Shown: positions 23,834 to 34,436 of the stretch, piece by piece
Layout: each line of letters begins with the position of its first letter
How positions within the stretch are numbered: position 1 is the stretch's first letter
DNA from: Cryptomeria japonica
Lineage: Eukaryota > Streptophyta > Pinopsida > Cupressales > Cupressaceae
Assembly: GCF_030272615.1 (NCBI RefSeq)
Contig: NC_081407.1
Location: 375,451,018-375,515,017, forward strand
Reading direction: 5' to 3'
Length of the DNA stretch: 64,000 nt
Position numbers and translations under genes: made by a program
The notes under the pieces: generated by a model
What the model saw: only the letters and a program-made list of their open reading frames with translations
The model's database searches: none
Told to the model about the DNA's origin: nothing

Positions 23834-24008
23834 TGTTGGTGTATTACATTAGTTAGCAGGTTTAGTTCTAGGTCAAATCAATAAACAATTTCTTTGTTTG
23901 TTTATGTGGTGCAGTTTTGTAATAGATTTATTTTGGTATTTCCTATTTAAAGGCATCCCGAATGAATATCAATATAACAAGTTTTATTTTTTTCTTATAT
24001 TGCCTTCA
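23834..24008 (+). mobile_element. Short (175-bp) 3' LTR with polypurine tract
   Basis: AAGGGAGGGA (23824-23833) is a polypurine tract directly before TGTTGGTGTATTAC. The LTR ends ...TTGCCTTCA at 24008, giving TG...CA ends. Its sequence matches the LTR parts at 6235-6404 and 18765-18856, which are followed by primer-binding sites. A 175-bp LTR is short for Copia and fits a small or TRIM-like family. Confidence 0.75.
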
Positions 24009-24039
24009 TAATCTACTACATAACTATAACATAAATGAA

Positions 24040-25199
24040 TGGGAAAGTTAGGAATGGGGGAAGAACCTCCTTTTGGATGGATTCTTAGTCAAGAGAAATT
24101 CCAATTGCGTCCAACCTAAATTTGGAAGCTATATAAGAAGAGACTAGTAGAGTTTGGGGGAAGGAAATTTATAATTATAGGAGTATGATTGAGCAAAATG
24201 GAACTAATCTTTGGCAATAGAACTCCTTAGACAATATTAATGCTTCAGAGGAGCAGAAGCAGGCTCTAAAGGATATTTTGTGGAATAGAAATTTCTCCCA
24301 TCTAATGAACAGGACATTCTCAGATGGTGTGGTCCAAATTCAAGATCATACAAGGTTAACATGGGGTACAAGATTAAAGAGGCTAGAATTGCTATAGAAG
24401 TCTGGCTAGTCAAATTATTGTGGGGATGCCATTGTCTTCCCAATGCTTGTATTTTTGTATGGATGGAAATTCAAAGGAAAATGCTATCTGAAGATAGATT
24501 TCAAAGATTGTGATTCCAAGGTGTCTAGAGGTGTGTGTTATGCTAATTGGACAATGAATCAGCAAATCACATTCTTCTCAATTGTTCGTACTCAAAGAAA
24601 TGATAAAAAAATTTTATGAACAAACTTAATTTGCAGTACCCCATGCCTCACGAGTTGGAAGAGTGGTTTAAAATGTGGCCAATGAAGCATAATAAAGTCT
24701 TATTTTGGTGTCTATGGGAAATTATACCATCCACAAAATTTTAAGAAATTTGGAAGGAGTGTAATAGAAGGATCTCTCAGAGAAAGGATATGGAAGGGGA
24801 GACTTTGTATGGAAAATTTAAGTAACAAGTGATGGACCTAGACAAAAAAGTAATCAGAAACAAGTCTCTCAAACACAATGTTTTAACTAATTGGGATGAT
24901 GAAATGTTGAAGGAATTACCTAACTTGAATGTGCCCTCATGTTTTGGGTTTGCAAGGGGCAATTGACCAAATCTGAGGATTGGAGTTCAATGGGTGGTTC
25001 TTGACAAAGGGTGGTTAAAAATAAACTTTGATTGCACTTCAAGTGGAAATTTGGGGCAAGTGGAATTGGCTGTGTATTAAGAGACCAAAATGGGCTTATT
25101 ATTGGAGAAAGATCATAATATATTGGCGTACCAACCTTCTCCTTTCTGTTTCCATAGACCAATATGGAGGGAGAAGCATGAGTGGTTGAGGAGGAGACA
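24040..25199 (+). pseudogene. LINE ORF2 C-terminal part: zinc-binding RT region and RNase H start, broken
   Basis: Plus-strand pieces in several frames read FSDGVVQIQDH, a zinc-binding reverse-transcriptase (zf-RVT) pattern with NHILLNCS-like text near 24560, YPMPHELEEWFKMWPMKHNK, LFWCLWEI and then KINFDCTSSGNLGQ with VLRDQNGLIIGE near 25015-25110, the start of RNase H. This order (zf-RVT, then RNase H) is that of plant LINE ORF2. It stops near 25200 at an element on the other strand. Many stops make it inactive. Confidence 0.65.
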
Positions 25200-25204
25200 T
25201 TGAG

Positions 25205-26500
25205 AGATTAGAATTTTTCATTCAATCTCCTAAGGACCTCCATACTATTAGTCATGGTTGTTCTTCTCACTACAATAAGAACACTCAACTTCTCATGGAC
25301 TTTATCTAGAGCCACCTTCAAGTTCATAATTTTTTGTTCATGTTCATTCTTGATGGGCTTAATATCCACCACCAGCTTCTTGTTGACATCAAGTAGGTTG
25401 TTCATGTTGTACAAGGATGGGGAGTTCGAAGTGCTTAGTCCAACAATAAGGTTATTGATCTTTCTCTTCAACCCAAAAATCTTCGCAACCACCAGATTGA
25501 AAAAAACTGGTTTGACCATCCATGGAAACCTTCACCACTTTCTCATGAACCCCTAGTGTATCCACTATAGAGGAGCCCATATATCTATATACAGGGGTAG
25601 TCTTATCCAATTCAACAAGGATTTCAATGTAGAAATCTAGATTTTGTTGATTCTCATCAAGCCTAGGCAAAATACAATTGTCTATATTTCAATACACTTT
25701 TTTCTTGGCAATTTTGTTTCCATGAGAGACCTCTAGAGGGAAGGATTTTTTTTTAACACCCGAGGTAGAACCCAGCTCAAAATTTCTATTATTACCACCA
25801 AAGAATGGTAGGTTAGGGGCCTTGACATATTTCGCAGAGCTAGGGCTAAAGGAATCCAAGACAAACTAATCAGAAGGAGCATAATTAGAGTTTCCCTTGT
25901 TAGAGCATTCTTGATCATAATCAAACCTTTTTGCCTTAGAAGAGTTCTTGTCCGTACAGGTACCCAAGTGGAAAGAATATTATTTAGAAGATGAAGAATT
26001 TGAGGATTCATCATTGTACTGCCAATGCACATTTTGGGCATAGTGGATATTGTTCTTCCTAGAGGTTGAGGGGTGAGGCTTAATCTCTAGGGATTTAGCA
26101 TGTTGAACAATGAAGATGATTAAAACCTGATGAAGAGCAGGGGAGATCCATTTTTTTAGGTCAGCATTAATACTATTACACATAGATGAAAGCAAATAAA
26201 AGGGAATCAAAATACACCTATCATGCCTAAAATGGTTCAAAATAGTGAAATGATAGGTAAAAATGCTTTTATAGCACCGTCAAAGGTACATAATGACCAA
26301 CAACATCTTCCCACAAGGATTTGAGGTCCTCAAAAATGTATCCTCCATTAGTAGTTTGATGGACTTTATCCATCTCATTCTTTTGGAAAAATATTTCATG
26401 AGCTTCCTCAGCCACTTGGAGTAGTTTGAGATGGAAAACTTGGAACTTTTATAAAAGATTGTTTGTTTCTATATAGTATGAAGATGAAATCTTCATTTTG
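25205..26500 (-). pseudogene. Unrecognised ORF family, copy 2, more decayed
   Basis: The segment NHFRHDRCILIPFYLLSS (about 26165-26230) aligns with NQFRHDRKISIPFYLLSS of copy 1, and the preceding (GGYIFEDLK) and following (PALHQVLIIFIVQ) parts align too. Further on come a Ser-rich linker (YNDESSNSSSSK) and a coiled-coil-like end with TMTNSMEVLRRLNE (compare TMSNSSEGFQ in copy 1). It abuts the plus-strand LINE fragment tail to tail near 25200. Frame changes and stops are frequent. Confidence 0.5.
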
Positions 26501-27094
26501 CAACAAAAGTATGTGTTCAATTTGATATATGAATTCCATAATTTTTATTATAAATTAATAATAAGTCCATTTTGAAAAAAAATAAAATATTTTGTGCTAA
26601 TTCTATTTATGGACAAACTTAATATTGTCAGTCTTATTTATTTATCACATAACCATCAAATGTAACCTTTTCCTTGAAAGAGTCTCTTATTTTCTCAAAG
26701 GAACAACAATGGCTTGTGTTCCAACTTTACTTGGAGGCATCCCTGTGTTCACTTTCACTCTTCCATCGCCCATATTCAATTCTATTTTCCCATCATCATC
26801 ATTAAGTGAGATGAGTTCCCATAGAGTTTGTTGAATGGGTGTTGTGGGCAGCTTCTCCTGCTAGTACATTAATCTCGGACATAATCTTTCACCATGCAAA
26901 TGTGCAGCTCCGCTCCCCGCTAGTGAGTGTGAATTCCAAACAATGAAACTCATAAGAAAAGTGAAATTATTTGGATTTGAGTCAAATGAATTACAAACTA
27001 CCTAAGTTGAACTCTAAAAGGAAAAGGAAAAAACATGCAAGGATGAAGTCAAGTTCAATATTGGAATGATATGTTCAAGAATAGAATGTTGCTA
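26501..27094. other. No supported gene
   Basis: AT-rich; a 69-codon ORF at 26625-26834 carries no motif. The last ~100 bases lead directly into an LTR and could be part of it if the LTR starts further left than TGTTGG at 27095. Confidence 0.4.
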
Positions 27095-27479
27095 TGTTGG
27101 AGATCAAGCTCAAGATTATAATGATTCCATGGAGATCAAAGCTAGATGGAAACTACTAGGAATGTGTTTTTATTTTGTTAATAAAATAGAAGTTTGGAAA
27201 CTATTAAGATACACATTAGTATAGTTTTTTATAGTTTTTAGCCTTTAGAAACTATTGTCTAAATAGTGGTTTTTGTCTTTAAAAATTTTTGTCTATGGAG
27301 TTGAAAAATTGCTATTAGTTTTTTAGTTACTTTTCTTTGTTAATAGAATTGAGTAGTCTATAAATGTAATTAGTGTTATTGTAACTTTTAATTATGTTTT
27401 TCATATCAATAATATTTAGTCTTCTCTTCAGTTGATGTTTTGTATTTTGTGAGTTTTTAAATTATTATAATCTTTCATT

Positions 27480-27491
27480 TGGTATCAAAAC
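27480..27491 (+). other. Copia primer-binding site
   Basis: TGGTATCAAAAC, 2 nt after the LTR end, differs little from TGGTATCAGAGC, which pairs with the 3' end of initiator Met tRNA to prime minus-strand synthesis. It fixes the LTR boundary and the strand. Confidence 0.8.
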
Positions 27492-27529
27492 ACATTGAAT
27501 ACATGGACACCACAACAAAAAGATTAGTT

Positions 27530-28344
27530 GAAAGAAGACAAAAAGAAGGACAACAAAGATCTTTACACCATTCAATCTGCATTGGATATTTCAATTTTAC
27601 CTCGAATTGTCAATATGACCAAATCAAAAGATGTTTGGTAGGCTCTATAAATTGCATATCAAGATACTCAGAATAGATAGAGGGGTCGAGTTTACCTCTA
27701 ATGAGTTTGCTTATTTTTGTATTAAGAATGGCATACAAAGACAACTTAATATTGTATATACACCTCAACAAAATGGTATTGTTGAAAGAAAGAATCACAC
27801 CATTATGGAAATGATATGAAGCATGATTTAGACAATGAATCTTCAAAATAATTTTTGGGGAGAAGTCATTACAACTATTGTATATATTTTGAATCAAAGT
27901 CCCACAAAAGCAATTCAAAATATAACTCCAAAGGAAGTTTGGAGTGGTCACAAGCCTTCAGTGGTTCATTTTTGAGTCTTTGGTTGCTTGACATATGTGC
28001 ATGTTCTAGTTCACAAGTGGAAGAAGTTGGATGCCAAATCCCAAATTTTTAGCTTTGTGGGATATTCTACTACAACTAAAGGATATAGATTTTATAACCT
28101 TGACACAAAGAAATGGATTGTTAGTTAGGAGGTGATTTTTGATGAAAGGGAAATATGGGAGTGGAAAGAAGGTGTGCAACAAAATTCATCAATAATCATA
28201 AACATGGAAGATAATTATGTTCCTCCTCTCTCCACAAACTCCAGTTCTAGCTCAAGTGGAAGTTCAAGATCTAGTTTTAGTCCTCTGAGTTCACCTAGCT
28301 CCTCTCATAGATTTTGTGGTATTCCTTATATTCATGTACTTTAA
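27530..28344 (+). pseudogene. Copia gag start fused by deletion to integrase, broken
   Basis: Gag N-terminal text KKDNKDLYTIQSALD and SILPRIVNMTKSKDVW is followed at about 27660 by the integrase core RIDRGVEFTSNEF (Asp as in the second DDE residue), YTPQQNGIVERKNHTI (with the third, Glu) and then WSGHKPSVVHF, FGCLTYVHV, FVGYSTTTKGYRFYN and EVIFDE, the usual end of Copia integrase. One frame (1 mod 3) covers 27660-28344 with four stops. The zinc-binding part and first catalytic Asp of integrase are in the deleted stretch. Confidence 0.85.
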
Positions 28345-28345
28345 T

Positions 28346-29133
28346 ATAAATATATATGTCCTTGTTCTTTGCTAGAAAAAACCCATATCAATTCATAGCA
28401 ATACATTGCAAGTTAATCTCAATCTTTTCTTCTAGATCTCATTTGTTGTTCATTACTTAGTTGCAACATTTTATTTTGTGTGGTTGGTTATTGCTTGATT
28501 GTGAATCTTGGCCAGCTTCATCATGGGTATCTAATTTCTTGAAATTGTTATCAAATTTGGTCCAAGCTAATGGCCTTCCCATTCAGAGGATTAAGTAATC
28601 AAGTGAGATCGAATATAAATCTTCTCACAACATTGATTGTGAATTTGATATCATTTCAGCATAAAAAATTCTCAAAATTTTTAGAAGTTGCCTCCATTCA
28701 ATCTGTTTTCTATTGTGGTGATATTCGTCCTCTTTTGTTTGTTAGTTGCAATAGTATTCATGCCTACATTGACTAGAAAGAGTGATATATCAACTAGTAT
28801 GAGAGTATTGGCAATGATATCCTTCCTATCCAAGTCAATAATGATATATTCATGAGTGATATTCTCTTACCTAGTTCATGACTATGGTACAATTTGGGTG
28901 GCGATCTAAATTAAAATTTTTGTGATACTAATATTATTGTAGTTTGTGGAGCAATCATTTTTGGGGTAGTGCTATATTAGTCTTGACAATAGAGTCCATT
29001 TCCTCCAACACTATTATTGGTAGTGATATTCTTCTTGCAGTCATACATTTCTATTATGGAGAGACATACTTTTTTTCTCAACCATATATTCAACTAGGTA
29101 GAGATTTAACTTCCCACCGTACAACCTATTAAT
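28346..29133. other. No supported gene
   Basis: AT-rich stretch between two Copia elements. Short ORFs (28570-28776, 28944-29132) carry no recognisable motif. Confidence 0.45.
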
Positions 29134-30371
29134 TGTTAGACAGTTCTGATAGTAGAAGAAAACTAAGGAGTGCGGGGGGGGGGGGGGGGGGTGAATCAAT
29201 TTTCTCACAAGTATAATAGTTAATGCAGATTATAAACTTTATACCAGAGCACAAAGAAACCAAAACAGTGAAAGATGAATCATGAAATAACAGTACACAC
29301 AACACCAATATTTTGACGTGGAAAACCTAGTAAAGGGAAAAACCACGGTGGGAAACCTTACTCATAATCAAATAATACTTCTGCAATAGTATGTGAAATA
29401 ATTACAATGGGGATCACACTTGCAATTAGGCCAACTACATAGAGCACACTACTCATCACAAAAAGAAGTCTCACTGACTTACAAACACATCAGACTCTAA
29501 TCCAGAGAGAATGAACTGTGGAAGTAGCATCTCCTAATGCTTGATATAGTTTTGGTTAAGCACATATGTCTGCCCTGTAACACCAAATCCTTCATAGCCT
29601 TCTGTTGAAGGATATATCATTATTCACACATAAAACTTTCTCTAATAATGCAAGCATAACCATTGACACTGAGATTACATGAATAAGTCACCTATAAATA
29701 TAGATCATCAACCTTAATGATAAGGTTGGCTAAACCATAAACCCATAAACCCATAATTACAAAAATTACATCACATGATATTATTGAACCAATATTATAA
29801 TTTATATTACATAGAATGGACCAAATTAAAATTCCCAAACAATTACATCTATCGAAAATCACACAAAGACCAATCTCCAACACATTTCACCAACTGGTAG
29901 AAACCCTTAGTGCAATATCATAGAACAATCAATCAGATCCAAATAAGACCACCAAATCAACACACTAGAGAATGCAAAGCCACCAAATAACTAGAAAATG
30001 ATGAAGAACGCCTTCAACATGTTAGAAACCATTTCCATAAGCAAGACCAAAATCTCTTAACCAAATCATCAAGTATCACCAACCGGTAAAGCTAACTGGT
30101 ACCAAGAAATATCAACCGGGAACATAAGCGATAGCTTTCAGAGCACCAAAACATGAATCAATAGAATATGACAAGAATATAACCATCCTAAATAACCATC
30201 CAAAACCGAATCCAAGGATCTGATCATACCTCATTAGAATCACAGCCAAAACCAAGACAAACACCAAGTCTAACTGGGATAGGTCCATCCAGAATAGCAT
30301 TACCATATCCAGCCATGATACAATGTTTACATCAATGATGACACTTAACGAAATCAAGCATATTGCCAACA
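29134..30371 (-). mobile_element. 3' LTR of the minus-strand Copia
   Basis: On the minus strand it starts TGTTGGCAATATGC and ends CTGTCTAACA. It holds the common LTR text GACGTGGAAAACCTAG and AAAACCACGGTGGGAAACC (read on the plus strand, 29316-29358). An 18-G run at 29174-29191 replaces 7 G in the other LTR. Confidence 0.9.
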
Positions 30372-30520
30372 ATCTCCCCCTTTGGCATTGATGGCAACAC
30401 TTAATGTGAAAATCATCTGAGTGCCAAGGAATGCCAAAAATCTCCCAAAGACTGATCTGAAATATATCTCCCCCTTTGATTAATTGATTTTCACATGAAC
30501 ACCATCTCCCCCTTTGAAAT
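30371..30520 (-). other. Three identical polypurine-tract boxes
   Basis: The 13-mer CAAAGGGGGAGAT (minus strand) occurs at 30384-30372, 30478-30466 and 30516-30504. The first touches the 3' LTR. Only one is needed to prime plus-strand synthesis; multiplied tracts are typical of Sirevirus-type Copia elements. Confidence 0.8.
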
Positions 30521-30689
30521 CAATGACAAAGGATGGGTACCGCCAAATAAAAATACTGAACTGAATGGCTGACTACTCCACCTGAGAAGCAACATCATCT
30601 CATCAACCCGGATCAGAAAATATGTTTGATAGGCTTACAAGATGATGCATCGTTGCATCTCTAAGTCTCTTCCAGAGGGGTGGTGATCC

Positions 30690-32240
30690 CTAGTTGATCT
30701 GAGAGATATTCAAAAGTATCTTTAGGAAATGATTTTTTATAATATCTACAATCTGTTCATTAGTAGGTACATAAACCAATCTGACTTCCTTTGCTTCAAC
30801 CTTTTCTTTCAAGAAATTATACCTTATAGAAATGTGTTTTGATTGGGAGTGAAATACCACATTCTTTGACATATCAATAACATCAGTATTATCACAGTGA
30901 ATGATAATAGGCTCATCATAACTTACCCTTATATCCTTTAACATTTGTTTCATCCATAAAAATCTGAGTACAGTTAGTTGCAGCAACGACATATTCAGTT
31001 TCAACAATAGATAATGAAGTGCATGATTGTTTCTTTCTAACCCATGAAACAAATTTCTTCCCAAGAAAGAATACACCACCTGTAGTGCACTCTCGGTCAT
31101 CCACATCTCCTACCCAATTAGAATCTGTATAGGCACATAGTCTGAAATCATCATCCTTTGGATACCATAACCCATAATCTATTGTACCTGTCAAATATCT
31201 AAATATTATTTTAACAACAATATCATGAGTTCCTCTAGGATCTGATTGAAATATAGAAGCAATACAAACAACATTCACTATATCAAGTCTAGTCTGAGTT
31301 AAGTATAGTAGTCCACCAATCATTGATTTGTATCTACTTGGATTTACTCTAGGAGATTCATCATGCTTTGACAATTTGCAATTGGTTATCATAGGAGTAC
31401 TGACAGGTGTAGAATTTTCAAGTTCTAATTTATTAAGCAATTCCTTCACATACTTAGTTTGACAAATAAAAATTCCTTTATCAATCTGAGTAATCTATAA
31501 ACCTAAGAAAAAATTCATCTATCCAATCATAGACATTTCAAATTCATTTTCATATCATCAACAAGTTTCATGCATAGATTTTCTTCTCCTCCAAAAATGA
31601 TACCATCAACAAAAAATTCAATGATCAGTATGTCATCATGCTCAATATTATAATATAAGTTACTATGAGCATTACCTTTGTTAAAACTGAGCTTATAAAT
31701 ATATTTATCTAATCTAGCATACCATGCTCAAGGGGCTTGTTTCAATGCATATAAAGCTTTTTTCAATCTAGAAACCATGTCTGTATCTTCTGATAAAGAA
31801 GATCCATCACGCTACTCAATGTAGACTTCTTCTTCGAGATCTCCACTCAAAAATGCACATTTGACATCCATCTGATATACCTTGTAGTTCTTGTGTGCAA
31901 CATAGGCAAGAAATAGTCTTACTGCTTCAATTTTTGCAAACCGGAGCATAAGTCTCATCATAATCAACTCCTTCTTCCTATGAGTAACCTTTGCTAATTA
32001 GTTTAGCTTTATTTCTCACAACTTGATCTTTCTCATTTAATTTATTCCTGAAAACCCAAAAATATGCTTTGATCTTAGTAGAATAACCCAAAAATATTCC
32101 TTCATCATTTCTAGGATCAAATTTCCCTAATGCATTTTCTCTTCTAATATAGCATTTACTTGTGAAAATTCTGAAATATCTGACAGTAGGAGTATGACTA
32201 AATCATAATTTATAAGGAGTTACCAGTATCACTATTTATG
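30690..32240 (-). pseudogene. Copia reverse transcriptase and RNase H, broken
   Basis: The RT part (about 32100-31480) is frame-shifted and full of stops, but LISKGYS, EEGVDYDETYAPV, LDVKCAF-like remnants and LIIEFFVDGIIFGGEEN can be read. The YVDD catalytic box is FVDG (31613-31602), so one Asp is lost. From 31449 the frame is cleaner: KYVKELLNKLELENSTPVST, SMIGGLLYLTQTRLDI, then RNase H with YTDSNWVGDVDDRECT, SIVETEYVVAATNC, IIIHCDNTDVIDMSKN and QSKHISIRYNFLKEKV. It ends near 30690 just before the polypurine boxes. Confidence 0.9.
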
Positions 32241-32539
32241 TGTATTTTGTTGAAAGTGTACGCCGCAATATTGATAACTTCTCTCCAGTAGATATCAGGT
32301 AACTTGGCTTCCATCATCATTGTCCTTGCAACATCCAAGATAGTTATGTTCTTCCTTTCCACTATTTCATTCTATTGTGGGGTTCTATGTGTAGAAAATT
32401 ATCTTTTGATCTCATTCTTTTCACAAAAGTTGTTGAACTCACCAGATGTAAACTCACTGCCTTGATTTGATCTTAAACATTTTATCTTCAATCATGTTTC
32501 TGTCTCAACCATAGCTTTGAATTTTTTTGAATTTCTAAA

Positions 32540-33239
32540 GAGCTTATGATTTTTCTCTGAAAAATGTAACCCATATCATTCTAGAATAGTCATCAATAAG
32601 AAACATAAAGTATCTATCACCTTGAAAACTTTTAGTCCTTTCTGGTCCACACATATTAGTATGAATAAGATTAATAATTTCATTATATCTATCATGTACG
32701 CTTCTAAAAGAATTTCTAACTTGCTTACCCATTTGACATTCTCTACATACCGGATTATGAGGTTTAAAAATATTGGGCAAATATCTGAGAGCTTGTATAG
32801 AACTGATCTTCACTATGCAATCAAAATTTACATGACACATCCTCTTATGCCATAACCAAATCTCATCAATCTAAGCAATCAATCAAGCCTTATCAACGGA
32901 GTTCAAATAAAACATATTTCCTTTGGTCTGAGTTCCAGATGCAATCTCCAATCCAGATCTATTGATAATCTTGCATTTTCCTTCTTTAAATTGCAAATGA
33001 AATTCTCTATCCACCATCTGACATACACTCAAAATATTATGCTTCAATCCATCAACATAATAAATATTATTAGTATTAGTCTTACCATCCAAGGATATTG
33101 TTCGTTTGCCTTTGATCCCGATTGCCTTGTTGTCTCCAAATCTGACTAGTCCACCATCAAATTCTTGCACAGTTAATAATTTCTTCTTGTCACCGGTTAT
33201 TTCTAAGCAACCACTGACTATAACCCATTCATCCTTCTC
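32540..33239 (-). pseudogene. Copia protease and integrase N-terminal part, broken
   Basis: The protease position reads EWVIVSGC where the family has an Asp-Ser-Gly (DSG) site, so the catalytic Asp is replaced by Val. Then come VRFGDNKAIGIKGKRTI, NNIYYVDGLKHNILSV and the integrase zinc site LWHKRMCHVN ... CRECQMGK. The integrase core follows with LIHTNMCGPE, where the first catalytic Asp (HTD in the family) is Asn, and FLIDDYSRMIWVTFF with the second. Stops lie near 32885, 32870 and 32543. It would have cut the polyprotein and inserted element DNA; it cannot do so now. Confidence 0.88.
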
Positions 33240-34320
33240 TTCAATTTTAGCAGCTAAAGCCTTCTCCTCAGTATGATTTGTATCAATGACAAGTTCCGGA
33301 GAATCATCCTTGATAGCAATAAAGACCTAATCTTTACCAAAGCTTCCATTACCGGATCCACTTATAGGTTCATCATCATCATCATCACCAACATAGTAAC
33401 ATGATTCATCCTTATTCCTTCTAAATCTAGGTCTTCTCTGATATTCTAGATTAGGCTTATAATTCCTCATAAATATTTCATGATTCCTAGCAGCTCTTTC
33501 AGGACATCTAGAAGCAAAATGACCAATCTAATTGCATGAAAAACATTTAAAAGGTACTTTTCCTTCATACTTACTTCCAATCGGTCTTTTAGGGATTCTT
33601 CTAGCAATTAGGGCTTCCAACTCTTCAAGTTATTTATCTTCTCTCTCAATGTCTTCCAAATCTTTGCTATATAAATCTTTCCAATCTATCTTCTGCTTAT
33701 AGGAGGCAGATGCTTTAAATGCAGTTTCTATCTTAGTAGCACTCTGATCTCCAAGTTCCTCAAGCTCAAAAGCAATCAATTTCCCAAGTAGTTTATCTTT
33801 GGTAACAGGGGTACTTAACATTGTCCGGAGTTCATTAATTGTAGTAGCCTTCATCTTGTAAGCGGGAGGCAGAACTCTTAGAATCTTTGACACAATGTCA
33901 TCCTCATTAACTGATCCACTGTAGCATTTGATTCCCATGATAATATAATTCACTCTATCCATGAAAGAACTTATCTTCATACCTTTTTCCATCTTTAAAG
34001 TTTCATATCTCACTCAGAAACCGTCAAGTTTTTCAATCTTTACTACTTAGTCACCTTCATAAAGAGTTTCAAGCTTAAACCAGATCTGCTTTGCATTCTC
34101 CAACTCTATGATATTCAATAGCTTCTAATCAAATAGCGCACTTAATAATGCTTCTTTTTCTCTGACATCATTTCAGATCTCTTCTGTTCATCAGTAGGTG
34201 CCAGTGTTGTAGAGTTAAGATCATGAGGTATATACACTTTCTCCACTATCTCCCAAACTTCAGCTCTAAGGCATCTTAGGTGAATTTTCATTCACTCCTT
34301 CCATATTTTGTAATTTGTAC
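33240..34320 (-). pseudogene. Copia gag with zinc knuckle, broken
   Basis: The frame reads MRYETLKMEKGMKISSFMDR, VNYIIMGIKCYSGS, DDIVSKILRVLPPAYKMKAT and LIAFELEELGDQ, the UBN2-type gag of Copia that builds the virus-like particle. A CCHC knuckle CFSCNxIGHFASRC lies at 33544-33504 with a stop in place of one residue, followed by an Arg-rich part (YQRRPRFRRNKDE) and an acidic run. Upstream of 34013 the gag N terminus is decayed. At least three stops interrupt it. Confidence 0.85.
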
Positions 34321-34421
34321 CATCAAATATGGGACTCTCCTTCTGACAGGGATTAAATGTAGAGCTTGATGTTTATGCCATAAGATCTCCTCAAACAGTT
34401 AAGATTTTGCAGAGAGGTCCA

Positions 34422-34434
34422 GGCTTTTATACCA
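34422..34434 (-). other. Primer-binding site of the minus-strand Copia
   Basis: TGGTATAAAAGCC on the minus strand, 2 nt inside the 5' LTR, corresponds to the TGGTATCAGAGC-type site for initiator Met tRNA with a few changes. Confidence 0.75.
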
Positions 34435-34436
34435 AT

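Larger units (their letters stand above)
27095..28345 (+). mobile_element. Internally deleted Copia element: 5' LTR, gag start, integrase end
   Basis: The LTR runs from TGTTGGAGATC (27095) to TCTTTCA (27477), about 383 bp, and is followed at once by a primer-binding site. The gag start (27530-27640) joins the integrase core near 27650, so most of gag and the protease are missing. The remaining coding part ends in a Ser-rich stretch at 28345 with no reverse transcriptase. No 3' LTR was found. Confidence 0.75.
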
